A DNA stretch of 64,000 bases from Romboutsia ilealis (GCF_900015215.1 NZ_LN555523.1:1988381-2052380); one strand, 5' to 3'. Shown: positions 27,807 to 38,087, counted from the stretch's first letter. Notes: generated by a model not told the origin, from the letters alone. A program made the numbers and translations.

Positions 27807-29120
27807 TTATGATACCAAGTTAATTATTGCATTTTCTGTACATTTGTTTATATTGAATACTTTTTTTGATATTAATATAATTATAAATTCTGATATCGCC
27901 ATACTAATCCATATTCCATTTTCCCCAAAAGTTTTTGCCATAATAACTAATACTATCGGTAAAATTAATATAGATCTCATTGCACATATCATATTTGAAT
28001 ATTTTGGTATCTCTATAGCCTGATAATACATAGTCGTCGTTAAATTTTTTCCTATGAATAAATACGCTAAATTATTTATATTTACTGCTATATATGATAT
28101 ATTTATAAGTTCTTTATCTGATGTAAATACAGCAATTATCTCTTTTCCAAATACAAAACATAATAAAGCAAAAATTATTCCTATTATAAATGATGTTTTA
28201 TTTGAAATTTTATAAAATGCTAACATTTTTTCACTATCTTGAGCGCCATAATTATAACTTATAAGTGGTTGAGCACCAAGCGTAACTCCTAGAAGCACTA
28301 AATATATATTTGTAGTTATATAGTTTATTATTGCATAGGTAGATATACCTATTTCTCCAATTGTATTTACTAAAACTAAATTATGAACAAATATTATTAC
28401 TGAAAAAGCTGCCTCTGCAAAAAATGATGGTAGTCCTATTCTAAATACTTCCTTTATTATATTAATCTCTAAGTTTTGCTTTCCAAAACTTAATTTTCCT
28501 TTCTTAAATATAAAATGTGGAAGAGCTATTAAAAGAGTTACTATTTGGCCAAATCCTGTAGCTATTGCTGCGCTTTTTATTCCTAATCCTAATTCAAATA
28601 TGAATATATAATTTAAAATTATGTTACTTATAGTTCCACATATAGTGGATACCATTGCAAGTTTAGGTCTATTATCATTTCTTAAAAAGCTATTAAATGC
28701 AATTCCTAATAAACTTGGTAAACAAAACATTGCATAATATTTTAGATATTCAGCTGCTAACGGCTGTAGATTTTCAGTAGCTCCCATCATTTTAACTATT
28801 GGTTTTGCAAATATAACACAAACCGCACTTAAACAAATACTCATTATTATTAGCATATATGTAACTTGTCTAAATATACTAATTCCTTTTTCATCTTCAT
28901 TTGCTCCAAAGTACTTTGATATTAATGCGCCGCCACCTACTGATACCATAGTTGCAAGACCAAAAAATACTATTGTAATTGGCATTACTATATTAACTGC
29001 CCCTAGTGCAGCATCTCCTATTCCATTACCTAAAAATACACCGTCTATGATTGTATTCAATGATGCTATACACATAGCTAAAGCCGATGGTACTGCATAA
29101 CCTAAAAACTGTTTAACCAT
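27807..29120 (-). CDS. MATE-family efflux transporter
   Basis: Twelve-helix drug/Na+ antiporter of 437 aa. It shows the pseudo-repeat typical of NorM/VmrA-like proteins: FLGNGIGDAALGAVNIVMP in the first half and NYGAQDSEKMLAFYK after the mid-point, with many Gly-rich membrane segments. GGAGGAGAAGG ribosome site. Its promoter is a MerR-type element between it and the upstream merR gene, so expression should be induced when that regulator binds its ligand. It probably exports cationic drugs or dyes; the substrate is not visible. Confidence 0.92.
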   Translation of the reverse strand: MVKQFLGYAVPSALAMCIASLNTIIDGVFLGNGIGDAALGAVNIVMPITIVFFGLATMVSVGGGALISKYFGANEDEKGISIFRQVTYMLIIMSICLSAVCVIFAKPIVKMMGATENLQPLAAEYLKYYAMFCLPSLLGIAFNSFLRNDNRPKLAMVSTICGTISNIILNYIFIFELGLGIKSAAIATGFGQIVTLLIALPHFIFKKGKLSFGKQNLEINIIKEVFRIGLPSFFAEAAFSVIIFVHNLVLVNTIGEIGISTYAIINYITTNIYLVLLGVTLGAQPLISYNYGAQDSEKMLAFYKISNKTSFIIGIIFALLCFVFGKEIIAVFTSDKELINISYIAVNINNLAYLFIGKNLTTTMYYQAIEIPKYSNMICAMRSILILPIVLVIMAKTFGENGIWISMAISEFIIILISKKVFNINKCTENAIINLVS

Positions 29121-29151
29121 TTCCTTCTCCTCCTTTTTATTTCCTCTTACA

Positions 29152-29182
29152 ATAGTAAACCCTCCACTAAGGGGAGGGTCAA
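29152..29182 (-). promoter_or_regulatory. MerR-type promoter/operator of the MATE gene
   Basis: Minus strand TTGACC (29177-29182), 19-bp spacer holding the palindrome CCCTCCCCTTAGTGGAGGG, TACTAT (29152-29157). A 19-bp spacer with an internal inverted repeat is diagnostic of promoters untwisted by MerR-family activators. Confidence 0.9.
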
Positions 29183-29187
29183 TATTT

Positions 29188-29991
29188 TTATTTTTTTAAT
29201 ATTTCTATTTTTACTAAACTTTTTTCTTCTAGATTTTCATCAATTTTAGGCATTAACCATATTTCATTAAAATCTCCTACTACTTCTATATTATTAACTT
29301 TAATATAATCTAGAATTTTTTTATAATGATTTATACTTTCTTTTAAGCTACCTTCAAATATTAAAGTTACATATTCTCCTTCTGGAAGTATATTTTGATT
29401 TTTTTCGTCTTTGCAAAAGGCCTTAATTCCTTTATATACTATTTTATTTTCATCTTTTAGTACTTTATACTGTACTGTAGAACCCATTTGTACATATACC
29501 TCATTTTGTCTATTTTCTAAATCTAGTATTATATCTCTTAAGTTTAAATCTAACTCTTCTGTATTATTAGATACTATATCATAGTTCATAAAAATTCTTT
29601 CTTCATTGTATTTTATAAATACCTCATTTAATCCATATCTAATATTTTCAGATATATTATTTTCTAAATTATCTAGATAATTTTTTACTATAGTTAGTTC
29701 ATTAATTTTTTCTTCAAGTTTACTTGACTGAATTTTTATATTATTCATTACTAGTTCTATAGAACATTCAGAGTTTAATATATCTTTTATTACATCTAAA
29801 GACATTCCTGTTATTTTAAAATACTTTATTAAATCTATTTTCATAAATTGCTCTATACTATAATATCTATATTTATTCTCTTGGTTTATATATGCTGGTT
29901 TTAATAATCCAATTTCATCATAATATCTAAGAGTTTTTATAGATATATTAAAAAACTTAGATATTTCACCAATAGTAAAGTATGTACTCAT
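29188..29991 (-). CDS. MerR-family regulator with effector-binding domain
   Basis: Transcription activator of 267 aa. The N-terminal winged helix is classic MerR: YFTIGEISKFFNISIKTLRYYDEIGLL, then KYRYYSIEQFMKIDLIKYFK. A long coiled-coil helix (about 80-115) leads to a C-terminal domain resembling the GyrI/BmrR effector fold (about 130-265). That build is typical of multidrug-sensing regulators. The gene ends only six bases before the -35 box of the MATE promoter, and the operator carries the MerR architecture, so control of the MATE pump is very likely. AAGGATAA ribosome site. Confidence 0.93.
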   Translation of the reverse strand: MSTYFTIGEISKFFNISIKTLRYYDEIGLLKPAYINQENKYRYYSIEQFMKIDLIKYFKITGMSLDVIKDILNSECSIELVMNNIKIQSSKLEEKINELTIVKNYLDNLENNISENIRYGLNEVFIKYNEERIFMNYDIVSNNTEELDLNLRDIILDLENRQNEVYVQMGSTVQYKVLKDENKIVYKGIKAFCKDEKNQNILPEGEYVTLIFEGSLKESINHYKKILDYIKVNNIEVVGDFNEIWLMPKIDENLEEKSLVKIEILKK

Positions 29992-29999
29992 TTTATAAT

Positions 30000-30378
30000 T
30001 ATCCTTTCTATATGAGGTGATAATTTATTTTTATATATTATCTATTTTTAATTAACTAAATATTACTTATGATATTTTTATATCTTTAAAATATATCATA
30101 AATAATATTATAAAACTACTCTAAAAAATACGGGTATTAAGTAATATACTATTAAAAATTTTAAACTTAATTATATATTAATAATTATCAATAAATTAAA
30201 TCCTTTGTAATGTATTATCATATAAAAAAATAACAGGCAGTGATATATTAATATCAATGCCTGTTATTTTAAATTATTATCATATAACTAATACTTAGTA
30301 ACGCTCCTTTTTCATTAATCATACTAAATGCTACTCATATATTGGATTATTCAAACCTATAAATTATGTTCAAATAAT
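30000..30378. other. Intergenic region between merR and haem oxygenase genes
   Basis: About 380 bases without a gene. It holds the merR promoter region next to 30000 and the strong hairpin at 30227-30270. The 108 bases between that hairpin and the haem oxygenase stop codon form a long 3' untranslated region with only a 16-codon open frame. Nothing else is recognised. Confidence 0.5.
30227..30270 (-). terminator. Terminator downstream of haem oxygenase
   Basis: Minus strand AAAATAACAGGCA / TGCCTGTTATTTTTTT with an inner GATAT/ATATC extension: a long hairpin followed by seven U. It is 108 bases after the stop codon. Confidence 0.85.
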
Positions 30379-31011
30379 TTAATTTGAATATAATTTAGCT
30401 TCTAATTCACAAGATATAGCTAAATTATAAATATAAGCATTACTTACCTCATTTATTAGCTTATTTTCTAATTCTTCAGTTAAATTTATACTATTTATTT
30501 TTGAAGCATAGTTCATAACATAAGATCTAATATCCTTTATTTGATCACAATTATAATAATTTAATCCTTCCTTAGGTACTTTATAATTTACACTTAATAA
30601 AGCTATAAATGTTCTTCCTCCAAATAAATCTGCTATAAATCTTGTATATGCATATGCAATTATTAACTCTGGATTTGTTTTATCTATCTCTTTTACCCTT
30701 TCTACAAATGCTTCTGTAGATGGTAGTAAAGTCATATCATTTAACTTATCAGCTAAAAGAAATTCTAAATCCTTTTGTATTAATTCATATCTATATAATT
30801 CTTTTGTTGCAAAATTCTTTATAACTTCATTAGATGTATTGTTTTCAATAGTATCCTCTATTGCTTTGTACATAGCTGAAAGGTTAAATAAATACTCTGC
30901 ATAACTATCTTTACACGCATTTCCATCAACTATTCTTTTTATAAAACCTGTATGTTCTGATGCACTATGAAGTGCAGCTGTATTTCTTCTTATTTTAGTA
31001 ATTAAATCCAT
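30379..31011 (-). CDS. Haem oxygenase (biliverdin-producing type)
   Basis: Cytoplasmic HO-fold protein of 210 aa, the usual length. The proximal haem-ligand region is NTAALHSASEHTGFI near residues 10-24 (His in ALHSAS), and the distal helix motif appears as AYTRFIADLFGGRTF (about 120), matching the canonical AYTRYLGDLSGG pattern. The ATG at 31011 has AGAGGTGG upstream; an in-frame extension to 31086 would start inside the promoter. Haem oxygenases open haem with O2 to release iron, CO and biliverdin; in clostridia they are thought to serve iron supply or oxygen/haem stress. A Fur-box-like site overlaps the expected transcript start. Monocistronic. Confidence 0.92.
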   Translation of the reverse strand: MDLITKIRRNTAALHSASEHTGFIKRIVDGNACKDSYAEYLFNLSAMYKAIEDTIENNTSNEVIKNFATKELYRYELIQKDLEFLLADKLNDMTLLPSTEAFVERVKEIDKTNPELIIAYAYTRFIADLFGGRTFIALLSVNYKVPKEGLNYYNCDQIKDIRSYVMNYASKINSINLTEELENKLINEVSNAYIYNLAISCELEAKLYSN

Positions 31012-31031
31012 TTTATCCACCTCTTTTTTAT

Positions 31032-31046
31032 TGATATTAATTATCA
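31032..31046 (-). promoter_or_regulatory. Fur-box-like operator of haem oxygenase
   Basis: Minus strand TGATAATTAATATCA matches the 7-1-7 Fur core TGATAATTATTATCA at 14 of 15 positions. It lies between the -10 box and the ribosome site. Confidence 0.65.
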
Positions 31047-31056
31047 TTCTCTTGTA

Positions 31057-31086
31057 TTTATACCAATTATATTTATTATTAAACAA
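31057..31086 (-). promoter_or_regulatory. Candidate haem oxygenase promoter
   Basis: Minus strand TTGTTT (31081-31086), 18-bp spacer, TATAAA (31057-31062), 10 bases upstream of the Fur-box-like site. Confidence 0.5.
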
Positions 31087-31104
31087 AATTTTATATTTAA
31101 TATA

Positions 31105-31140
31105 AAAAAATCCGTATTACAAATAAGTAATACGGATTTT
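31105..31140 (-). terminator. Terminator after hpt
   Basis: Minus strand AAAATCCGTATTAC / GTAATACGGATTTTTTT with a 7-base loop. Confidence 0.88.
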
Positions 31141-31156
31141 ATATTTTTATTTATTT

Positions 31157-31675
31157 TTAAACTGTAACTGAACCTATATAAGGCAGATTTCTATATTTTT
31201 CTGCCCAATCTATTCCATATCCAACAATAAATTTATCTTCTATTACAAATCCAACATAATCAACTGGTATATTTGAAGTTCTTCTTTCAGGCTTATCTAA
31301 TAAAGTACATAATTTTAAAGATTTAGGATTTCTCATTTCTAACTCTTTTACTAAATTACTTAAAGTAAGACCTGAATCTATTATATCCTCTACAATTAAT
31401 ACATTTTTTCCAGCTATATCAACATCTAAATCCTTTAATATTCTAACTGTTCCTGAACTTTCAGTTCCATTTCCATAGCTTGAAACGCTCATAAAATCTA
31501 TATTTACATCTAAATCTATCTTTCTTATTAAATCAGAAACAAATACGCTGGCTCCTTTAAGTATACCTACTACTAGTAATTGTTCTCCCTCATAATCTTT
31601 CTGTATTTTCTTCGCTAATTCTTCTACTTTTTTAGATATTTCTTCTTCAGATATCATTACATCTATAGTTGCCAT
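31157..31675 (-). CDS. hpt: Hypoxanthine phosphoribosyltransferase
   Basis: Purine-salvage enzyme joining hypoxanthine or guanine to PRPP. The 172 aa show the PRPP loop motif VLIVEDIIDSGLTLS (about 94-108), the early GILKGASVF stretch that binds pyrophosphate, and the base-binding DYVGFVIEDKFIVGYGID. AAAGGAGA ribosome site. Monocistronic between two terminators or promoters; no tilS or ftsH neighbour, which is the arrangement in Bacillus. Confidence 0.95.
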   Translation of the reverse strand: MATIDVMISEEEISKKVEELAKKIQKDYEGEQLLVVGILKGASVFVSDLIRKIDLDVNIDFMSVSSYGNGTESSGTVRILKDLDVDIAGKNVLIVEDIIDSGLTLSNLVKELEMRNPKSLKLCTLLDKPERRTSNIPVDYVGFVIEDKFIVGYGIDWAEKYRNLPYIGSVTV

Positions 31676-31861
31676 TTTCCTGTCTCCTTTACGTATATTA
31701 TAATAAACTTAGTATATCATATCTACATAAATATTAGAATGTTTTTATTTAACTTTAATATATAATTCGTATTGTTTATAATTGAGTAGTATAATTTGGA
31801 ATAATCATATATTTATATTATAATCTATATATGTAAATAATAATCTTAGGATGGTGATTAT

Positions 31862-32938
31862 GTGAAAGTAAATCATGGTGCAAATTTATATGATTTATCT
31901 AGTCAATATGGCTTTTCAAAAGAAGATATTATGGACTTTAGTTCTAATATAAATCCTTTTGGATCGTCAAAACTAGCTAAAGAATATATAGTAAATAACA
32001 TAGATAAAGTATCAGTATATCCTGATCCTGAATATTTAGAATTAAAAACTTCTATATCTAATTACTGTAACTGTTCAATAGATAATATACTTTTAGGTAG
32101 TGGTGCTACAGAATTAATTTCATCCTTTATAAAAACTATTAATCCTAAAAAAGCACTAATTTTATCTCCAGCTTATTCAGAATATGAAAAAGAATTATCT
32201 AAAATAAAGTGTAACATAACTAAATATTTTTCGAAAAAGGAATATAACTTTACTATAAATATAGACAATCTTATAGAAATTATAAACAAAAATAATTATG
32301 AGTTAATAATAATATGTAATCCTAATAATCCAACAGGGTTTACTTTTAGTAAAAATGAAATAGAAAAAATATTAAATAATACTAACTCTTTTGTAATGGT
32401 AGATGAGACATATATAGAATTTACAAATACGTCAATCTATTCATCTACTTCATTAGTTGATAAGTATGATAACTTATTCGTTATAAGAGGTACTTCTAAG
32501 TTCTTCTCAACACCTGGGATAAGACTTGGATATGGACTAATTTCTAATTATAAAGTCATGTATGAAATGAACTCTAATCTTGATTTATGGAATATAAATA
32601 TATTTGCGTCTATGATGGGTGAAGTAATGTTTAACGATAACAAATTTATAGAAAATACATACTCTTTAATGACAAAAGAAAGAGATTATTTAGTAAACGA
32701 ACTTAGTAAGTTCACTGATTTAAAAATTTATAACAGTCAAGGAAATTTTATATTATGTGAAATAAAATCAAAATCTATTACAGCGAAAGAAGTTAGAGAA
32801 AAACTTATACATAAGCGAATTATAATAAGAGACTGTGTATCATTTGATGGCTTAGATGAATATTTTTTCAGAGTTTGTATTTTAAAACCAGAGGAAAATA
32901 AATTATTAATAGATAACTTAATAAATATTTTTAAATAA
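31862..32938 (+). CDS. PLP-dependent aminotransferase, CobD/HisC-like
   Basis: Fold-type I PLP enzyme of 358 aa. The N-terminus HGANLYDLSSQYGF...IMDFSSNINPFG strongly recalls threonine-phosphate decarboxylase (CobD), with related HisC as the alternative. Other marks: GSGATELISSFI, CNPNNPTGFTFSKNE, MVDETYIEF, and the PLP lysine in RGTSKFFSTPGIRLGYG (about residue 212). The start is GTG at 31862: an ATG two bases earlier is followed at once by TGA. AGGATGGTG ribosome site. No cobalamin or histidine genes lie in this window, so the reaction cannot be fixed by context. Confidence 0.85.
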   Translation: MKVNHGANLYDLSSQYGFSKEDIMDFSSNINPFGSSKLAKEYIVNNIDKVSVYPDPEYLELKTSISNYCNCSIDNILLGSGATELISSFIKTINPKKALILSPAYSEYEKELSKIKCNITKYFSKKEYNFTINIDNLIEIINKNNYELIIICNPNNPTGFTFSKNEIEKILNNTNSFVMVDETYIEFTNTSIYSSTSLVDKYDNLFVIRGTSKFFSTPGIRLGYGLISNYKVMYEMNSNLDLWNINIFASMMGEVMFNDNKFIENTYSLMTKERDYLVNELSKFTDLKIYNSQGNFILCEIKSKSITAKEVREKLIHKRIIIRDCVSFDGLDEYFFRVCILKPEENKLLIDNLINIFK

Positions 32939-33110
32939 AAATTTAATTTTATATCTTTATATATATGTTTTAATAATAATTCTACATTATAAAATACTTT
33001 TATTATTTATGGTACTTTTAAACAATACAACATGATAACTTTACTTAATGAAGTATCTTAATTAAAACATATATATTTAAAAATTAATACTATAACTTTC
33101 TTATATGCAA

Positions 33111-33141
33111 AAATGAATAGTAAAATAAATTACTATTCATT
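33111..33141 (-). terminator. Terminator after the DUF1232 gene
   Basis: Minus strand AATGAATAGTAA / TTACTATTCATTTTT with a 6-base loop; it overlaps the last codons of the gene. Confidence 0.8.
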
Positions 33142-33522
33142 TTCATCATATATATTATAATTTACATTTTCTATCACATTTGGGTCTTTACTATCTTTTA
33201 AAATCTTTTTATACTTTTCTATTTCTTCATTAGCAATACCTAAGCTCCAAACTAATACAAATATATCATCAATAAATCCAAACATCCCTGTAAGTATTTC
33301 TGGTATTAAATCTATACTCGAAACAATATATATAACAGCAGTTAATAATGAAAATATTAACTTAAACTTACTAAATATATTAACTCTATTATCAGTTAAA
33401 AAATCAGGTATTTTAAATATATTGATAAAAAATAGTAATCCAAACTTTGCATTTTTAAATCTGACTAATACTCTTTTAAGTGTATCTAATATCATATCAG
33501 TAACAAATGATCTTTTACTCAT
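33133..33522 (-). CDS. DUF1232 (YkvA-like) membrane protein
   Basis: Protein of 129 aa with one or two membrane segments (about 46-66 and 76-95). The DUF1232 signature YIVSSIDLIPEILTGMFGFIDD is present, with the DLIP and DD positions that define the family. Function is unknown in the family. The ATG at 33522 follows GAGGTGATAA; a GTG at 33531 lies within that site and is not used. The N-terminus is basic (KRSFVTDMILDTLKRVLVRFK). Single gene. Confidence 0.85.
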   Translation of the reverse strand: MSKRSFVTDMILDTLKRVLVRFKNAKFGLLFFINIFKIPDFLTDNRVNIFSKFKLIFSLLTAVIYIVSSIDLIPEILTGMFGFIDDIFVLVWSLGIANEEIEKYKKILKDSKDPNVIENVNYNIYDENE

Positions 33523-33593
33523 ATTTATCACCTCATAAGCTATATATTAAGTTATATTATAACCCATATATTAGCTTATATAAATAGCTCATT

Positions 33594-34598
33594 TTATAAA
33601 AGATGTATACCTAACTCTGAACATTCTTTTATCATATCATCAGGCCACACACCAACTTGAACTTCTCCTATATGTGCTTTATTTAGGAAATACATACATA
33701 TTCTTGATTGACCTATTCCACCACCTATTGTATATGGTAATTCCCCATTTAATAATGCCTTATGATAATCTAATTCTTTTCTGTCATTACAATTTGATAC
33801 ATCTAGCTGATATTTTAAGCGTTCTTCATCGACTCTTATTCCCATTGATGAAAGCTCTATAGCATTGTCTAATATTGGATTATAGAATAATATATCTCCA
33901 TTTAATTCCCAATCATCATAATCTGGACTTCTTCCATCATGTTTATCTCCATTATCTAGTATCTTTCCTATTTGCATTAAAAATACTGCACCTTTATCTC
34001 TTACAATTTTATCTTCTCTTTCCTTAGGAGATAGTTCTGGATACATGTCTAGTAATTCTTGAGAAGTTATAAATGTTATTTCTTCAGGAAGCATCTTATT
34101 TATTTCAGGGTATATATCATGAACATGTTCTTCTGTTTCTTTAAAAACTTTATATATTTTTTTTACAACTTCTTTTAGCTTAGCTTCATTTCTTTCTTCT
34201 TTATCTATAATAAGTTCCCAATCCCATTGATCTACGTATATTGAATGTATATTGTCTAACTCTTCATCTTTTCTTATAGCATTCATATCTGTATATATGC
34301 CTCTTCCAGTCTCAAATCCATATTTTTTAAGAGCTACTCTCTTCCATTTAGCTAACGATTGTACTATTTCCACATTTTTATTTATATTTGGTACATTAAA
34401 ATTTACAGCTTTTTCTACTCCGTTTAAATTATCATTTGTCCCTGTCTCCGGTATTACAAATAAAGGAGATGAAACCCTTGTTAATTTTAGTTCTTCTGAA
34501 AGTCTTTGTTCAAAATAATCCTTTAGATCTTTTATTGCTTGTTGAGTTTGTATTACTCCTAGGCTTGATTTATATTGCTCTGGTATTATTAAACACAT
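33594..34598 (-). CDS. asnA: Asparagine synthetase A (ammonia-dependent)
   Basis: Makes asparagine from aspartate, ammonia and ATP; related to class II aspartyl-tRNA synthetases. The 334 aa contain LTRVSSPLFVIPETGTNDNLNG near the start, VDQWDWELII, AVFLMQIGKILDNGDKHDGR and the C-terminal GGIGQSRICMYFLNKAHIGEVQ. AAGGAGAG ribosome site. It is preceded by a T-box leader, so its expression responds to uncharged tRNA, consistent with tRNA-Asn. Single gene. Confidence 0.96.
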   Translation of the reverse strand: MCLIIPEQYKSSLGVIQTQQAIKDLKDYFEQRLSEELKLTRVSSPLFVIPETGTNDNLNGVEKAVNFNVPNINKNVEIVQSLAKWKRVALKKYGFETGRGIYTDMNAIRKDEELDNIHSIYVDQWDWELIIDKEERNEAKLKEVVKKIYKVFKETEEHVHDIYPEINKMLPEEITFITSQELLDMYPELSPKEREDKIVRDKGAVFLMQIGKILDNGDKHDGRSPDYDDWELNGDILFYNPILDNAIELSSMGIRVDEERLKYQLDVSNCNDRKELDYHKALLNGELPYTIGGGIGQSRICMYFLNKAHIGEVQVGVWPDDMIKECSELGIHLL

Positions 34599-34696
34599 AT
34601 TATTCTCTCCTTATCATTATAATTTGAGCATGATATCATACTTTTCATTCAAAACTTATTTTTAAACAAAAATCTGGCCATAAATTTTTGTCCATA

Positions 34697-34983
34697 AAAA
34701 AACCTTTCGTCCCTATATTAAAAATATAGGGACGAAAGGTTATACTTCCGCGGTGCCACCCTGATTAACTTAAAATTTAAGTTCTCTCATCTGTACAGAT
34801 TATTCGATACAGTTCAATTTGGTAACGGATTGATACCGGCTAAGCCTACTAAATTTAAATTTCGGTTAGCAACTCCTGGATGTTCTTCAACATAGACTTC
34901 ATACTGGACTCTCACCATCTCCAGCTCGCTTTGACTACATTCTATATTTACTCTTCCATTCACAGTTTTTAGATTATTTATAT
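34697..34983 (-). ncRNA. T-box riboswitch leader of asnA
   Basis: The minus-strand leader contains the T-box core AGGGTGGCACCGCGGAA (34746-34762), which pairs with the tRNA acceptor end, followed by a terminator of 18 bp: AACCTTTCGTCCCTATAT / ATATAGGGACGAAAGGTT and seven U (34694-34742). Upstream lies a Stem I with GAGATGGTGAGAGTCCAG and the terminal-loop partner. A likely specifier is AAC (34865-34867) within GTTGCTAACCGAAA, coding asparagine, in line with the gene controlled. The specifier was placed by pattern, not by folding. Confidence 0.93.
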
Positions 34984-34989
34984 AAGTTA

Positions 34990-35018
34990 ATGATAGAATG
35001 TTTATTTTATCCTGTCAA
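34990..35018 (-). promoter_or_regulatory. Promoter of the T-box/asnA transcript
   Basis: Minus strand TTGACA (35013-35018), 17-bp spacer, TATCAT (34990-34995), just upstream of the T-box. The 170 bases between it and the LacI-family gene are very AT-rich with nothing recognised. Confidence 0.75.
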
Positions 35019-35186
35019 TTACTTTATTTTTGCTTTAATTTTAATTGTTTTAATTCATTTTACTTAATTTTTAAATTTAATACTTTTTAATAAGTTTAAT
35101 ATAAAAATAATTTTCTCTTTTAAATTAGAAATCTTTTTCCTATTTATTAAAATTTTTAGTAAAATAATTTAAAACTTTATACTTAT

Positions 35187-36311
<1,125 letters not shown>

Positions 36312-36335
36312 ATCCTTTACTTACATATAAGTAAA

Positions 36336-36370
36336 AAGCCTTAAATGAATTAATAATCATTTAAGGCCTT
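36336..36370 (-). terminator. Terminator after ptsI
   Basis: Minus strand AAGGCCTTAAATGA / TCATTTAAGGCTTTTT with an 8-base loop, one unpaired C. It starts five bases after the ptsI stop codon. Confidence 0.82.
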
Positions 36371-36374
36371 CTTA

Positions 36375-38087
36375 CTACATATTAAAAGTTTTATCAACGT
36401 ACTCTTTTATTTCTTTAGCCGTACCCATAGCTAATACTTCATCTCCAAATTTTTGCATTTCTGCATAAGATAAAGAATTTATTAATTTTCTAGCTGGAAG
36501 TATAGATATTGGACTCATAGAAAATTCATCTAATCCAAATCCTAAAAGTATAGGTATCATTCTTTGATCTCCTGCACTCTCTCCACACATTCCAACCCAT
36601 TTTCCTTCTTTATGGGCATTATCTATAACCATTTTTATAAGTCTTAACACTGCTGGGTTAAACTGGTTATATAAATGACTTATCTTTTGATTCATTCTAT
36701 CTACTGCACAAGTGTATTGTATAAGGTCATTAGTTCCTATTGAGAAGAAATCTATATGTTTAGCTAATATATCAGATATAACTGCTGCAGATGGTATTTC
36801 TATCATCATACCAACTTCTACATCATTAGCGTATGCTATTTTTTCTGCATCTAATTCTGCTAAAACTTCTTTTATTACTTCTTTTGCAGATAATAATTCT
36901 TCAAGAGAAGATATCATAGGGAACATTATTCTTAGTTTTCCATGTACGCTTGCTCTGTATAAAGCTCTTAATTGAGTTTTAAATATATCTTTTCTATCTA
37001 AACAAAGTCTTATAGCTCTGTATCCTAAAAATGGATTCATTTCAGGCTCCATTTCAAAGTACGGAAGTTCTTTATCTCCACCTATATCTAATGTTCTTAT
37101 TACTATAGGCTTATTATTCATCCCTTCAAGTACTGCTTTATATGCTTCATATTGTTCTTCTTCACTTGGGAAAGCATCCTCTTTATCCATGTATAAGAAC
37201 TCAGTTCTATAAAGCCCAACTCCTTCAGCATCATTCTTTATAAGACCAGAAACATCATTAGGACTTCCTATATTTCCTGCAAGTTCAACATGTCTACCAT
37301 CAGTAGTTATTGATTCTTGTCCTTTTAATAATTCTAGAGATTTTCTATACTCTTCAAATTGCTCTTTTAATGATGCATATTTAGCTTTAGTTTCTTCATC
37401 AGGATTAACTATAACTTCCCCTGTATCACCATTAAATACGATATAGTCTCCATCTTTTACTTTTTTAGTTATATCATCTAAACCAACTACAGCCGCTATC
37501 TCTAACGTTCTAGCCATTATAGCTGTATGAGAAGTTCTTCCCCCTATATCAGTTAAAAAGCCAAGCACCATACTTTTATTCATTGTTGCTGTATCTGATG
37601 GAGTTAAGTCGTGTGCAATTAATACAACTTCTTCATCAAGTCCTGCTAAATCAACTACTTTTATACCTAATATATGTCTTAGTACTCTATTTGTAACATC
37701 TTTTATATCTGCTGCTCTTTCCCTCATATACTCATTGTCCATTGATTCAAACATTGCAACAAACATTTCTTTTATTTCATTTAATGCATAATCTGCATTA
37801 ACTTTTTCATCTCTTATCTTAGATATTGCAGAATCTACTAATTCAGGATCTTCTAATACTAATAAATGAGCTTCAAATATTTCAGCTTCATGCTCCCCTA
37901 ATTCCATTAAAGCCTTTTCCTTAACCTTAGTTAATTCATCTTTAGATACTTTTACTGCATTTTCAAGCTTTTGTATTTCTTCTTCTATATTACTAATATT
38001 TCTTTTCTCTATAACTAATTCACTATGCTCTATTACTAAAGCCTTTCCTAAAGCTATTCCTGGAGATGCTCCCGTTCCGTTGTACAT
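36375..38087 (-). CDS. ptsI: PTS enzyme I
   Basis: Takes phosphate from PEP and passes it to HPr, starting all sugar PTS uptake. The 570 aa contain the phospho-His in GGRTSHTAIMARTLEI (about 186), the PEP-binding YRTEFLYMD, RTLDIGGDKELPYF, NPFLGYRAIR and the C-terminal CGESAGDQRMIPILLGFG with the active Cys. The ATG at 38085-38087 has GGAGGAG; an in-frame extension to 38138 lacks one. It follows ptsH by 67 bases, with a hairpin in between. Confidence 0.97.
   Translation of the reverse strand: MYNGTGASPGIALGKALVIEHSELVIEKRNISNIEEEIQKLENAVKVSKDELTKVKEKALMELGEHEAEIFEAHLLVLEDPELVDSAISKIRDEKVNADYALNEIKEMFVAMFESMDNEYMRERAADIKDVTNRVLRHILGIKVVDLAGLDEEVVLIAHDLTPSDTATMNKSMVLGFLTDIGGRTSHTAIMARTLEIAAVVGLDDITKKVKDGDYIVFNGDTGEVIVNPDEETKAKYASLKEQFEEYRKSLELLKGQESITTDGRHVELAGNIGSPNDVSGLIKNDAEGVGLYRTEFLYMDKEDAFPSEEEQYEAYKAVLEGMNNKPIVIRTLDIGGDKELPYFEMEPEMNPFLGYRAIRLCLDRKDIFKTQLRALYRASVHGKLRIMFPMISSLEELLSAKEVIKEVLAELDAEKIAYANDVEVGMMIEIPSAAVISDILAKHIDFFSIGTNDLIQYTCAVDRMNQKISHLYNQFNPAVLRLIKMVIDNAHKEGKWVGMCGESAGDQRMIPILLGFGLDEFSMSPISILPARKLINSLSYAEMQKFGDEVLAMGTAKEIKEYVDKTFNM

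Noticed and set aside
30270..30378. Short open frame or small RNA in the long 3' untranslated region of haem oxygenase
   Set aside because: The only frame is 16 codons and no independent promoter is visible, so it is treated as untranslated region.
33674..34627. Plus-strand open frames over asnA
   Set aside because: They mirror the codons of asnA on the other strand, lack ribosome sites and have no recognisable motif.
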